This document shows positions 45,247 to 57,066 of a DNA stretch of 64,000 nucleotides, piece by piece. Each line of letters opens with the position of its first letter. Position 1 is the first letter of the stretch. The notes under the pieces were generated by a model. That model was not told the origin of the DNA. It searched no databases and was given only the letters and a program-made list of their open reading frames with translations. The DNA lies in assembly GCF_000003815.2 (NCBI RefSeq), contig NC_049995.1, forward strand, positions 13,916,262 to 13,980,261, in the 5' to 3' direction. A program made the translations under genes and the position numbers. This stretch comes from Branchiostoma floridae. Its lineage: Eukaryota > Chordata > Leptocardii > Amphioxiformes > Branchiostomatidae.

Positions 45247-45249
45247 GTT

Positions 45250-46570
45250 GTTATTAGTTATACCAAGTAGTGATTCAGACCATCATTTTTTTGTCTCTTT
45301 GGTTCGCGGCTGCATGGCGCATGGTTTATATTATGCAAACTCGTTTGCAGTGACTTTTGCAGTGTACTTATGCAAATGAGTTGACTGTTGCTGACCTCAG
45401 AGTGCGAAAGGCAAACTCGCAAAGTGCTGTGCACCTCTGGTACATGTACAGTGCGGGGATCGTGTTTTACATCATTGTGCTTCGTGGCCACGCAAGTCGC
45501 CCCGCGTGATTAGGCGAATGCCCTGTGGGGTTTTGGGTGTTGTCTTGCGTGGCACATGCTGACAACAATCGTGCGTGACAACACGCAAGGTCTAAAAACG
45601 TGGTACGAGACCTTCCAGTTCAGCCCTTCCTGAACTTTGCTGAGAAAGCGTGCGTCTTTAACGTCCTTTGGGGCGAACTGTTGCGTCAGTAGGAAACCGC
45701 TTTAGATACTACATTTTACACAACAATTGTGCAGCGCAAAAAGATAAAATTTAACAATGCAACAAAGTAACGGCATGTATGTGGCGGCATCCAGTCATTT
45801 CATTTCAAGTTCATTTTAATTTCTGTTTCTTTTCAATTATGCCATTTCATTTTCTCACTCCAGTAAGAGGATGGTTTGGGACCACTTTGTTCACACAGTG
45901 CAGGAACAGTTGAGTGTAACTGCAGTGTGAAGTAGAACCAGTCAGTATAAAATTATAGTGACATCTGTATAGTCACCAAAGCTTTGGCCAGGTAAAGGCT
46001 TGCTTCGTACATTTTCCATCCCTGTGAAAATATTCACTGAGATTTCAGTTGTAAGTCATGACAATTTCGAATCTGTTACCCCTGAGGACTTAGGGGGCTG
46101 GGGCCAGCAAAGAGTCATGACTTTCTGGTTTCCCATCTTCTCTTTGGCCAACTGTAAGGATAACCACAACGTTGATGGAACTTTGGCTTCCCTTGTCATG
46201 CAGCATTTTGCTGCTAAATTCTGTAAGTTAGTGTTGATCTGATCAAGAGGCATTTTTAAGCTTGCACATTCAACCAGTTTTGTTCTGAAGTACACTGCCA
46301 GGTAACTTCAATTTAATTTGTTTAGCCTGAAAAGGTGACTTTGGGGTATCTTGACATTGGACATAATCATCATCATCATCACAGAAATCATCATCATCAC
46401 TGATTCTTTACAATTAAAGCAGGATTTCCAAACAAAAGAACTTGACCTGTCGACCTGTCAGCTTACAGATGTACCGTGTGGCCAAGACCGTCATTCTTTA
46501 TAGGAATTGAAAATTGAAAAAAAGAGCTGTAGGATACTCTTTATTTCTCTGCCAAGACGGTTTTGTGGGA
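45250..46570. other. Unassigned stretch
   Basis: No gene supported. Frames at 45258-45491 and 46000-46295 lack domains. A (atc)n run lies at 46365-46400. Confidence 0.5.
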
Positions 46571-46580
46571 ATGCCTGTTC

Positions 46581-46761
46581 TGGTTGCGTCACTGACAGAC
46601 CTTCAGGGGTGGAATTGTGACGAGTTGTCTGGCTGGTCTAGGGGTCAGGCCACGTGCCCGTGTGGCTGCGGGCCAAGGAGGTTCAAAACCCCCTTGGCCT
46701 GACCCCCTTCCGCCGAAGCCACCACAATCCCACCCCCCAAAGTTCTGTCAGTGACCAACCA
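46581..46761. mobile_element. Foldback element, GTACGG-family relative
   Basis: tggttgcgtcactgacag at the left and ctgtcagtgaccaacca at the right. Inner ggtcaggccacg and ccaaggaggttc / ccccttggcctgacc pairs. Internal sequence resembles the next element. Confidence 0.75.
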
Positions 46762-46809
46762 ACATCCAAACATATTTAGATTAGGATGTTTAGATTCATG
46801 ATTATTTGA

Positions 46810-47048
46810 TAGGTGGTACGACTTTGTGAGAACGCATGTCTACCTCGTCACTGACAGCCCTTCGGGGGTGGCATTGTTACAGCAGTCTGGCTGGTCCCAG
46901 GGTCCAGGCCTGGGCACAAGGTCTTACTAAGGTGGTCGGTAAAAAGACCACCTTAGTTGGACCCCATCCAGCCAGACTGCCACATTCCACTCCCAAGAGA
47001 CTGTCGGTGACTAGGTAGACATGCGTTCTCACAAAGCCGTACCACCTA
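46810..47048. mobile_element. Foldback MITE, GTACGG family, 239 bp
   Basis: Long near-perfect stem: taggtggtacgactttgtga at the left and acaaagccgtaccaccta at the right, continuing inward (gaacgcatgtctacct / aggtagacatgcgttc) to an apex of aaggtggtcggt / accaccttag. Confidence 0.9.
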
Positions 47049-47057
47049 ATTGATCTA

Positions 47058-47499
47058 CAGTCAAACCTGTATTAGCAGCCACCTTTGCATAGCGACCACC
47101 TGGCCATTGCGGTCACTTTTTGTCAGTCCCTTGGATTTTTCCCATTGACCTAAGCATTAAGAAATGGTCTATAGCGGCCACCTCTCCAACGCGGCCAAGG
47201 CCACACGATTTCCGGTCCCGTAGATGCAGAAACACTGCATATTGTGGCCATCCATGCGACAGGGCCATTTTGGCGAATTTACCAACATTGCGCATAGAAA
47301 TATCAATCATTGTCGGTAGATTTGACTTTGGCAGGGTCAGTTGAATTATAAGACGGTCGAGACAATGTTACTTGGTGAGAAAGATCAGTGGGTACTGCAA
47401 TCATGTGCATTATTGCACTAGGTCAATTGATCAGTATTTTCTCTATAGTGGCCACATTTGTCCAGTCCCTTGAGTGGCCGCTATAGACAGGTTTGACTG
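47058..47499. mobile_element. pogo/Tigger-like MITE with TA duplication
   Basis: Ends cagtcaaacctgtattagc (47058) and atagacaggtttgactg (47499), flanked by TA on both sides. Repeated gcggccac words near both ends. Ten bases from the preceding foldback element. Confidence 0.85.
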
Positions 47500-47899
47500 T
47501 ATTCTGTTCTTTTATGTATGATAGTCTGGACCTTACCAATCTGGACCTTTCCATTAACTAGATCTTATTAAAGGAATTTTTCCTACTACTGTAGACATTT
47601 CAAACTGCAAAATCTGTCCATTACATTTTTTGTCTATTAAATTGTAGTTGTAATAGAAACAAACCATGTAGAAAATTTTCAGTACTCTGTTGCTGTAGCA
47701 ACTAGATGTGAAAAAGTACTTTTGATATCTTGACAATTGTTTTGTAACAATGTACATTTCATTGCAGTGGTAATATTTGGTAGAGAATACTAATAAAATG
47801 TCCTATGCACTGACAGCGACTTGTGTATTTGTCATTTTCTGCCTTGCGATATCCTTATGATAAAAAGTTATGAGATTAAGAGCTGTCCTCGGCTTTCGG

Positions 47900-49280
47900 A
47901 ATGTATATTCATCAGATCTTAAATTTACAGAATGAGAATGATTTCAAACTGCAAACAAAAGGACACTGTAGAACATATATAATGGTTTTCAGATTGACTT
48001 ACAGAAGTGTACATATTCTAGTAACATGGAGTGGCTGCAGTATCACATCATGTTACTAGACTAAGACTTTCTGTTAGGCAATTTCAGGCTATTTTCTATT
48101 CTTTTACCTGCAACTTTTGTGATCTTTGTATTACATGCAAGTAGTACTTAGTAACCTATAACTAACACTACATTATCAGACTTAAAACTTCCACAGCTTT
48201 TCTTGCAGAAGTTTCATCATCAGTATCCTTGTTTAAACAAGACAGTCCTTTAGTCTAGTAAAACATCACCCTCAGGAATAAGAACTTCAAGCAAGAACTC
48301 TGGGCACTGCAGAGCGATTATTATATGCATTTTAGATAAATTTGATACAAAACCTACCACTGGTACTCTTCCATGAAAATTAATGATGAAACAGTCTGCA
48401 GTTTCAGGCCATTTCAAACAATTTCATTCTTTAAGTTAGTGCAGAAATGATTGCACCCTCTATATATGGACTGAGAAGCAAGAACACTTATAGGACACTG
48501 TAGAACAATTGATGCATTTCAAATTACTTTAAAGTAACCATTTTACAGACAATCTAGCACTTTCTCAGTATAGAAACTGAATTGCATCTTTCGTGCACTT
48601 CTCTTCCTTCAATCGGGACTTTATTTTGTGCTCGTTGGAATGCGTACAAATTAAATTACAATGTCAAACTAGAATTTCCACTTCTTAATTAGCATTGAGA
48701 CATACTATTTAGCCTAAGTTGCATCACCATTCTTGTCATTTTAAAAAGAGAGTCCTTTCATCTGATACTATAGCATTTTCTGCACTTAAACATATTATTC
48801 AAACTAGACTAAAATTCAAGCAAGAACACATAGGGCACTGTACAGCAATTGGCACTTTTCAGATTTGGTACATTGTATATACAGAAAACCTACTTCTTAG
48901 TAGTACTATAATAGTACATAAGTGAGCTTGCAATTTCAGTCTTTTAGTCTACCAGAAATCACTGTATCATCTAAATCTGGACTAAGAACTTAAAAAAAAC
49001 TCAGTCTGGACACTGTAGATTGATTGATGCATATCAAAGGAACAGAAAACCCACTTTCAGTCTAGTAAAATGAAGTGTATTTTTGCACAAATTCTAACTC
49101 ATTGGTCAGAGTGGGAGTATTCTTTGTGCTAAGTAGTACCACCACAATGTCAGACTAGAACTTCAACAAAAGCAAGTTGCTTTTTTGTAAAGTTTCATCA
49201 TCATCCTCATTGTCGTCAGTTGAGCAACAAAGTTTAACATTTAGGACACTGAGGCCATTTCAATGCACATCAAGCCAGAG
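47900..49280 (+). repeat. Degenerate satellite, about 170/340-bp unit
   Basis: The landmark ggacactgtagaacaattga followed by tgcatttcaaat recurs, degenerate, at about 47964, 48304, 48492, 48833, 49009 and 49247 (spacings near 176-188 or 340). The inverted relative is at 55400-56760. Confidence 0.7.
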
Positions 49281-49337
49281 AAAAGGGGAGAAATCTCTGG
49301 ATTGTCAATACACGGAGGATGGGAAATTTTCCCAGAA

Positions 49338-49711
49338 GCCCTAGCAAAGCTCAGCTCAATAGTCGAAACTTAGGGGATACACTGGAGAAACACACCCAGC
49401 AGAAGAGGACATATTTCCTGTGTGTATCTTCCCTTATTCCCTAGTCAGACTGGTTCTTAATATCAGTTTGCTTTCAAGGATACATATCTGAAAGGTTTCC
49501 TTGCCCCCATTAGAGATCTAGACTGTGATTCCAATGTGTTTCTCATGGGTTTCATGGTAATCAATCACTCCCAGGAGGAGAGCATAGCAGACAGCAGGCT
49601 GGCAGGTCCTTGTGTTTCTGAGGGTGGAGCTATTGGGCATGGATATTAATAATGTTTACCATAATTGGGTTTCACATGTGTCTACTGTATGGCTGAGCTT
49701 TGCGAGGGAGT
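49338..49711. mobile_element. Possible MITE with short inverted ends
   Basis: ccctagcaaagctcagc at 49341 pairs with gctgagctttgcgaggg ending near 49709. No clear duplication at the flanks. Confidence 0.45.
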
Positions 49712-49763
49712 CTTCTATTCTGTGTATCTTAGAGTAGGCTTGGGGTTCATAGCGTACAGGACA

Positions 49764-50067
49764 CAGTGAGGTTCAATAGACTGTGTTGGTACGGCCACAT
49801 CCAAAGAATGGAAGAGGAGATAGAAGTGGCCCAGGAAATCACAGAAATCAGCATAGAGGGAAAGAACCCTTCTGGGCGACCTCGAAAGAGATGGATGGAC
49901 AACATAAGGGAAGACAGACTTCCTCAACCTTCATAACGTCAACCCAAGTGACTGCGAGGACGCCCAGGCGAGCTGCCATCAAGCCCCCTTATCCACATGC
50001 AAGCACGTCTAACCCCCAAGGGATGGGGAACAACAGACGTTAAACTGGATAGTGAGTGAATGAGTTA
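49764..50067 (+). mobile_element. LINE fragment, C-terminal end of ORF2
   Basis: The frame FNRLCWYGHIQRMEEE then GRPRKRWMDNIREDRL is the conserved C-terminal tail (W-x-GH-x(2)-RM...GRP+KRW.DNI) of reverse transcriptases of many invertebrate LINEs. A frameshift follows; the alternative frame continues NLHNVNPSDCEDAQ. The end has a tgagtgaatgag tail. No catalytic domain remains. Confidence 0.75.
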
Positions 50068-50294
50068 GGCTGAAAACATCCTTTGACATGAATATTATTA
50101 AGTACTCAAATACTATAACAGCTGACCACGGTTTGCAGTTGGTCATATCTCTTGTGCTTTCTTTTCACTATGATTTGCACTGTGTCCATTGTGATTGGAA
50201 AGCTAACAGTGCTAGAATACACTCTGGTAGTGCGAACAAGGACACATCATCAGTGATGAACCCGGGGTCATTGGGTGTTTCAGGTCTTTGATCA

Positions 50295-50645
50295 TCATAC
50301 ACCCTCGCCCAGGCCACTCAGCCGAGGTTGATCATTCCCCGACCTGTGTCCGTGTGGCTTCCACGGTTTCCCCCTACGGAACCACAACCAACGTGAGGCT
50401 TTCTCTGCAGCCTCCAGAATATCCCTGATGGATTTCCGAAGCCGGAAACCTCTTACTCTAAGAAGTTTTGATACATAAGCCAAAGATTGCCCAGCGAAAC
50501 CGTGGCAACCAACCTCAACTGGTACACACCGGGCTCTCCACCCCTTACTCTGGCTTTGTACTACAAGCTCGGCATGCCCTCTTCCGTTCGTCCAGGCTTC
50601 ACTTATTCGCTCCTCCCAGGGTACAGTTAACTCCAGCAGAACCAC
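50295..50645 (-). mobile_element. Retrotransposon C-terminal fragment, possible restriction-like endonuclease
   Basis: The 116-codon frame has LLELTVPWEERISEA, then RCVPVEVGCHGFAGQSL and ILEAAEKASRWLW. The hydrophobic-E-x-TVPWE...A...K...VEVG layout resembles the PD-(D/E)xK-type endonuclease at the C-terminus of early-branching LINEs. Family assignment is from memory of the pattern and is tentative; the frame is probably a fragment, not a host gene. Confidence 0.5.
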
Positions 50646-50741
50646 TTGTCTGGTTAACTTCGGTCAATGGCTACGTAAGGAGCACAGTCTTGACTATACG
50701 ACCAGGTCTCGGAAATGCTCATTATGATTGCCTCGCTACAA

Positions 50742-50800
50742 ATCAGGGTAGTAGCCAGCCTGAAATCATTTTCCTTCCCCCCGATTTCGAATCCTAACAA
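50742..50800. mobile_element. hAT-like MITE fragment (cagggttgtagccagc family)
   Basis: cagggtagtagccagcctga and aaatcattttcc match the end of the element at 11901-12265 read from its right side. Confidence 0.6.
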
Positions 50801-51008
50801 TTAAGGCGGAAGTTCGTATGGGGGTCCGGTCTACATTTTCAATCTAGACCCTCTAAAATGCTTGAAGTGTAAATTTTCTGTGTAAAGTGTAAAAAGCTGT
50901 TTAACGGCATCTGTTTTGGTGAATAATCACACAAGAGTTTTTGGAATGGTGACAAAAGTGCTTTAGCCCAGTTCACCTCACACACTGCCACACTTATGAA
51001 GAAGCCAG

Positions 51009-51009
51009 G

Positions 51010-51043
<34 letters not shown>

Positions 51044-51050
51044 CACACAA
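51009..51050. repeat. (CA)n microsatellite
   Basis: About 13 uninterrupted ca units followed by ctcacactcacac. Confidence 0.95.
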
Positions 51051-51054
51051 CTTT

Positions 51055-51855
51055 GCTTGAAGACCAACCATAATTTTTAGTGTCCTCATTTTCAACACAA
51101 AAATGAGTACATTTTGTACTTCACGCCATTTGTCAAACCTAAAACTGCACTAACGGACTAGTCGGCAGAACTATCCCGGTCTCCAAGACCTCGCAAGGGG
51201 GTAAGCCTCCTCAAAACTGACCATGTTTTGTGGTGTGGCACACCTACCGCCCCGACGCCGCCGAAGTTAGCCTTTCCAGGGTCCTGGATACCTTAGCCCT
51301 ACCACAATAGACATGAACTGCCGACTGCTAACTAGCTATGAGGACACACTTCCTATATTTGGGATGATTGCAAAGTGGAAGAAGTTGCGTTCAGTCCACA
51401 CGACATTCTTAAAAGGCCCCTGGGCACAATTTAACAGGTCAGCTTGCGCCACAAAAGTCCAACACCCTTTTTACGACGTATTCCAGGCTTTCCGTGTGCA
51501 CATTGAAGTTAATTCTCAACCCGAAGCCTTTACTGTGAGATACATGATAACTTTTGTAAAGAAGTGTAAGTGTACTTGACAATTTTTTTTTGATAATTTT
51601 TTTTTTTGATAACCATAAGATGACCAGTTTGGATGACAATTTCTGCAAGTACACAGATAAGATTCTTGGGAGACAACTTTTTCAAGGTCATTAAATTTTT
51701 TGTTCTCCTGGACTTAAGTGCAGGATATCTATGGTCTTCTATTTTGCAAAGACCATTTATTTATCAAAATAGTCTATAGTACAATCATACTCTCCCAATC
51801 TGTGTAGAGTTTGATAGGTCATCCAGATTGGTCAGATACTGCATTGGGACATATT
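51055..51855. other. Unassigned stretch
   Basis: The 88-codon plus frame at 51313-51579 has no recognised domain. A poly-T pair (tttttttttgataa twice) lies near 51582-51612. Confidence 0.45.
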
Positions 51856-51857
51856 TT

Positions 51858-51905
51858 TAGGCCCATTCCTGCCTTGATAAGGTTTCAGGGGGCCTATTCC
51901 CTGTT
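51858..51905. repeat. Direct repeat flanking the 100-bp array, left copy
   Basis: aggcccattcctgcc and ggtttcagggggcctattcc recur at 53617-53664, on the other side of the array at 52075-53470. Confidence 0.7.
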
Positions 51906-52074
51906 ACCACATCCCACGGTTTGGCAATGACATCACTTGACTGGAGGTTTGTCTTGGTGCCGTAAGTTTGTAATCCTCCAGAATCAGTTGTTCGGAATCA
52001 TCTCCAAAACCAGCTGTCTGTCCCCTAGCCAGATTGTCTGAATCACAAGGCGATGGAGTACAGAAGTCGTTTTT

Positions 52075-52750
52075 TTTTTTTCAGATGAAGCTGGATGGTC
52101 TCTGATGTAAGATGACATTGGAGATGGTTCGTACGGCACAATCAACAGCAGATATACACGGCTCATCATTTTTTTTTTTCAGATGAAGCTGGATGGTCTC
52201 TGATGTAAGATGACATTGGAGATGGTTCGTACGGCACAATCAACAGCAGATATACACGCCTCATCATTTTTTTTTTTTTTCAGATGAAGCTGGATGGTCT
52301 CTGATGCGCGATGACATTGGAGATGGTTCGTACGGCACAATCAGCAGCAGATATACACGCCTCATTGTTTTTTTTTCCAGATGAAGCTGGATGGTCTCTG
52401 ATGCGCGATGACATTAGAGATGGTTCGTACGGCACATTCAGCAGCAGATATACACGTCTCATCGTTTTGTTTTTTTTTCAGATGAAGCTGGATGGTCTCT
52501 GATGCGCGATGACATTAGAGATGGTTCGTACGGCACATTCAGCAGCAGATATACACGCCTCATCGTTTTGTTTTTTTTTCAGATGAAGCTGGATGGTCTC
52601 TGATGCGCGATGACATTAGAGATGGTTCGTACGGCACATTCAGCAGCAGATATACACGCCTCATCATGTTTTGTTTTTTTTTTCAGATGAAGCTGGATGG
52701 TCTCTGATGTAAGATGACATTGGAGATGGTTCGTACGGCACAATCAGCAG
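52075..52750 (+). repeat. About 100-bp tandem repeat, seven units, type 1
   Basis: Each unit starts with a T8-T13 run, then cagatgaagctggatggtct, gatgacattggagatgg and a cagcagatatacacg end. Unit starts are near 52080, 52179, 52280, 52377, 52479, 52580 and 52682. The T-run plus CAG looks like a splice acceptor in every unit. Confidence 0.9.
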
Positions 52751-53470
52751 CAGATACACGTGCCCCACCAGAAAGGCAGTAGTTACGATGGCGTTACTGC
52801 GATGGTCCTTGATGTGCGATGACATTGGAGATGGTACTAGTAGTACGGCACAATCAGCAGCAGATGCACACGCCCCGCCAGCAAGTCTGAATCACAAGGC
52901 GTTACTGCGATGGTCTCTAGATCTGATGCGCGATGACATTGGAGATGGTCATATAGGACAATCAGCAGCAGATATACACGCCTGGCTAGAAAGTCTGAAT
53001 GACAAGGCGTTACTGCGATGGTCCTTGATGCGCGATGACATTGGAGATGGTCATACGGGACAATCAGCAGCAGATATACAGACCCGGCTAGAAAGTCTGA
53101 ATGACAAGGCGTTACTGCGATGGTCCTTGATGCGTGATGACATTGGAGACGGTCGTATGGCACAATCAGCAGCAGATACACACGCCTGTCAGAAAGTCTG
53201 AATCACAAGGCATTACTGAGATCATGGTTCTTGATGCGCGATAGCATTGGAGATGGTCGTATGGCACAAGCAAACAGCAGATATACACACCCGGCCAGAA
53301 AGGCTGAATCACAAGGCGTTACTGCGATGGTCCTTGATGCGCGATGACATTGGAGATGGTCGTATGGGACAATCAGCAGCAGATATACAAAATGTACACG
53401 CCCGGCCAGAAAGGCTGAATCACAAGGCGTTACTGCGATGGTCTTTGCTATACGACAGTGGAGCATCTTC
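52750..53470 (+). repeat. 101-111-bp tandem repeat, seven units, type 2
   Basis: The poly-T part is replaced by ggccagaaagtctgaatcac, aaggcgttactgcgatgg; the second half (gatgacattggagatgg, cagcagatatacacg) is shared with type 1. Starts of gcgttactgc at 52791, 52899, 53007, 53109, 53210, 53316 and 53427. One frame stays open for 137 codons (52788-53201) with a repeated KALLRWSLMRDDIGDG peptide. Confidence 0.9.
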
Positions 53471-53616
53471 ACTGTTCGTTCGTGTTGCTGTCAGTCTTGA
53501 CGTGTAGGACGGAATCAATAGCATCACGGCAGATGTTTCTTTGATGGTCAATCAGCTGTGCTCATGGATGGATTCATATACCAAAACCCGGGATGTGGCC
53601 ATTTTTTTTCATTTTT

Positions 53617-53664
53617 AGGGGGCCCATTCCCGCCCCTTTGAGGTTTCAGGGGGCCTATTCCCTT
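53617..53664. repeat. Direct repeat flanking the 100-bp array, right copy
   Basis: ggcccattcccgcccct and ggtttcagggggcctattcc, matching 51858-51905. Confidence 0.7.
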
Positions 53665-53858
53665 TTTTTTTCTTTTTTTTTCTTTTTTTTGTTTGTTTTC
53701 TTTTCTGTTTGTTTTCTTTTTTTGTTTTCTTTGTGTTTTTTTTCTTCCTTTTTTGTTCTTTTTTTTTGTTGTTTTTTTCTTCTTTTTTTTTGTTTTTTGT
53801 TGTTTTTTTTTCTTTTTGTTTTTCATTTTTTTTTCATTTTTTTTTGTCCCTTGCAGCA
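53655..53858. repeat. Poly-T-rich low-complexity tract
   Basis: About 200 bp of T runs broken by single c or g. Phe-rich plus frames and Lys-rich minus frames here are artefacts. Confidence 0.95.
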
Positions 53859-54154
53859 TGGTTATGTGTAAGTGTATGTGTAATGCTATGTGTATGCGTG
53901 TATGCATGTATGCAATTACCAATACATGAATCACCACAGGAAGTTCAGCTTCTCAAGCTTCAGGTTGAGAACTTACCTTCAAGGTTCACAAGGGAAACCG
54001 GGAATAAATCATAAACAGCGCGCTGAACGTCTGCAACGCGGGCCGACCCGATAAACCATGTACAAAGCACTTCGGAGAACATAGCGTGGACTTATAACAA
54101 CTTCATCCACTCAACATCCCAAAGCTAATAGTAATCGGTATAATTTGGAGGCCA

Positions 54155-54350
54155 TCAACACCTGCTTTCCCTGCTTAGCACAGACAGCAAGAGTATGGTA
54201 GTTGAACACACATCACTACCAGTGGATTAGCCCCCTTGTTGTGTAAGTGACTGCACAAAAGTTGTGCGGTCTGGGGCTACAGAAATGGAGATGGAGGCCG
54301 CTCTCTGATGCACCATCTGGTGCAGCAAGGACTTTAAAGTCCAGCTCCCG
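54155..54350 (+). mobile_element. SINE body without tRNA head
   Basis: ctgctttccctgcttagcac, acacatcactaccagtgg, ggggctacagaaatggagat and ggactttaaagt in family order. 54360-54400 is a (gcacacac)-like run. Confidence 0.75.
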
Positions 54351-54399
54351 AGAAACAAAGGCGCACACACGCACTCACACACGCACACAGTAGGTGAAC

Positions 54400-55400
54400 A
54401 AGAACATCAGCACTTATCATCTCAAGTTGCATCACCGTTATAACCCCCCACCCCCATTGGACAAAGTATAATCCATGACTAAGTAGTAGAGGCACTAGAT
54501 TTAGCCCTTGCAATGTCTTGGATCACATCATATTGTCCAATTATGTTCATGAACAAAGAAAAGCGTGCTTCTAATCACCTGTTTGATCATTTCTGCATAT
54601 TAAATACTGATGCCAAAGTACTAAACATCTTTGTTTTTTACATGCTTCAGCTTTGGTCATCATACAGAACCTGCAAGACTGATGGTTGGGAAATTCAAAG
54701 TTCAATGCAGAAAGTGGACTGTTAATGTTATAGAGGTATTGACATCAGAGATTTGGGTACTTATATAAGATAGACCTACAAGTCATGGACTTGAATGAGA
54801 TACTCATGGGCTAATCTGCAAAGCCATTATACAACTCGACTGTGTAATGACCCAAGAATGTAGCCATTCAGCACCTTGTGCTCAAACTTCACTGGCAAAG
54901 GTCTGTCAACAGAATCTGTCAGACAAAACATTGGTTTGTAACAAGACCGCCTAACCCTTGTGATGCCAGTAAAGTTTAACAGCCTTATGTCACTGTCACT
55001 GGGATTGAACCAAAATTATGATGCAAGGAGCTGCCCATAGTCAGGAAAAATTTGGTAAGCATAGGGTAAAATGGTATACCAGTCGTGCATTGCATACCAC
55101 ATAGCTTTGTTGCACTAAGATACCCTGGGCCCTATGCTGTGAAGAAATCCTAGTGAGAATTAACACTGAGGATAATACTGTTACACTGTATCAGAGAATG
55201 GACAGGCACGACACTAAGTTAAGAAGAAGAAAAAAACTGAGAAGTGCGGAGAAAACTACACAAAGTTGCCACATCTTCTGTGGTGCCCTAAAGGCAAATG
55301 CTAATCATAGTTAAGGGATCATATTGTCTAGAAATCTCCCCTTTCTCGATGGGCTAGATGGCATAATAGATGGCACTGAGTGTTGTTGGTTTCTGATCTT
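54400..55400. other. Unassigned stretch
   Basis: Nothing recognised; the 70-codon frame at 54513-54725 has no domain. Confidence 0.45.
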
Positions 55401-56760
55401 ATAAACAAAGAGCTTTGGAACTTTTTGGAATTGAAGTCATGACTGAAATGTATGTTGTCTTGCTCTCTTAATCATTATGACTCAGTGTCCTAACTCTTAA
55501 AATGTTACTTAACTAGAAAAACTACTAACAGTTCATAGTAAGAAGTTATGAAATGGCATTACAATTAAATTCTCTCTAAGTCATTTGAGGTTGCAAAGAA
55601 ACCATCTATACAAGGCCAAAGAGACAACCTAGCTCATTCTTCATCACTTTCCTGTTAAATCTGAAATGCACCAATTCCTCTACAGTGTCTATTTCTTAAT
55701 TCTTCAAACTTCAGAAAACTAGAACTTTTAACCTTTAATCTGATGCACCTGGACCCATTTAACATTTGAGATCCAGCACACCTAGATAAAACTACCATGA
55801 TTTAACATTTGAGATCCAGCACACCTAGATAAAACTACCATTTAACATTTGAGATCCAGCACACCTAGATAAAACTACCATTTAACATTTGAGATCCAGC
55901 ACACCTAGACAAAACTACAGTTTCTGTACATCTTCCTATTATATTATGCATTTGGAAAAGCACTCGTGGAAGAGCTGGGACAGTTTAAGCCATTACTTTA
56001 GTGCTGCAGTTTAGGCAAGGAGTTATCAATTGGTCTAGTTAGATTCTCCCCAAGTCATTTTTATCCATTGATTCAACAAGACGTCAGGAAGAAAAAAACT
56101 GGAAGAGAACCTAGCACCTGATTCAAGGCATTTTCTGTTAATTCTGAAATGCATTGTGCTCTACAGTGTCCTGCAAAAATTTCTTCAAACTTCAAGTATC
56201 CTTTCAGGATTGGTGCTTTATAATCTTAAATAATGCAACTAGAACCAGTTAACATTCACTTAGAAATCCAGTGCACCTAGAGTAGCATCTGGCTATTAGA
56301 CGCATTTGGAAAATCTAAACACCCTTGAAAAAGAGAGGGCAGTTTAAGATTTAAGATATAATTTCAGTGCATGCAAAAGACATTGCAACAGTTTAATTTC
56401 CTGTGAAAATCTTCAGAAAGACAAAATTCTAGGATCATACAAAAAAACTTATGCAGTGAAGGGAATTCTTATTCTTGTTATAAATGCACCATACTCTCCA
56501 GTGTCCTACAAATCTTCAAGTATCGACTCCGAATTGTCACTTTATAATCATTTTCAATATGCCATTGAAGCACCTATATATCTGCAATACAATGTATACC
56601 AGGTTTCATCTGCCTAAGTGTACTAAATCTTGTACATATACACAATGTACTAGCACCTGAATCAAGAGTTATCTTTTCTGTTAATTCTGAAATGAACCAT
56701 GCTCTTCAGTGTCCAAAAATCTTCAAACTTCAAATATCTATTCCAAATTGTCACTTTATA
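55400..56760 (-). repeat. Degenerate satellite, inverted relative of 47900-49280
   Basis: tgctctacagtgtcctgc, preceded by ttctgaaatgcattg (about 56143), is the complement of the 48492 landmark. Further copies near 55484, 55685, 56498 and 56708. Confidence 0.65.
55757..55918. repeat. 40-bp tandem repeat, four copies
   Basis: Unit tttaacatttgagatccagc plus acacctagataaaactacca, near-identical copies, hence recent. Confidence 0.95.
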
Positions 56761-56887
56761 TAATCATTTTCATTATGCCATTAAAACACCTATCTGCTGT
56801 ACATGTATAACAGGTTTCATTTGCTTAAGTGTACCAAATCTTGTCAATATATACTACATACTAAGACTAATTTATGCAAAAATATTC

Positions 56888-57066
56888 AGTGGTTCTATGT
56901 TAGCGGTTTTCGCGATGTCCACTTCATTGCGAACTTAAAACCACCGCGAACATATTTCCATCATAGTATGGGACTGCAGTCTGTAGCGGTACCGCAAACT
57001 TAAAACACTCCACTTTCCCTGCTGACGCGAAAGTTAATCCCCATGAACTTAAATGCATTAACAGAA
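56888..57066. mobile_element. MITE, CGCGAA family, decayed
   Basis: ttagcggttttcgcgatgtc, ttaaaaccaccgcgaac and gaacttaaatgcatta match 57749-57962 in the same order. Confidence 0.65.

Noticed and set aside
45960..46300. Possible exon pair around 46000-46295
   Set aside because: Both strands have an 80-codon frame but no domain, and splice-like sites do not give a consistent phase.
53548..54014. Phe-rich plus and Lys-rich minus frames
   Set aside because: Homopolymer-rich tract, not coding.
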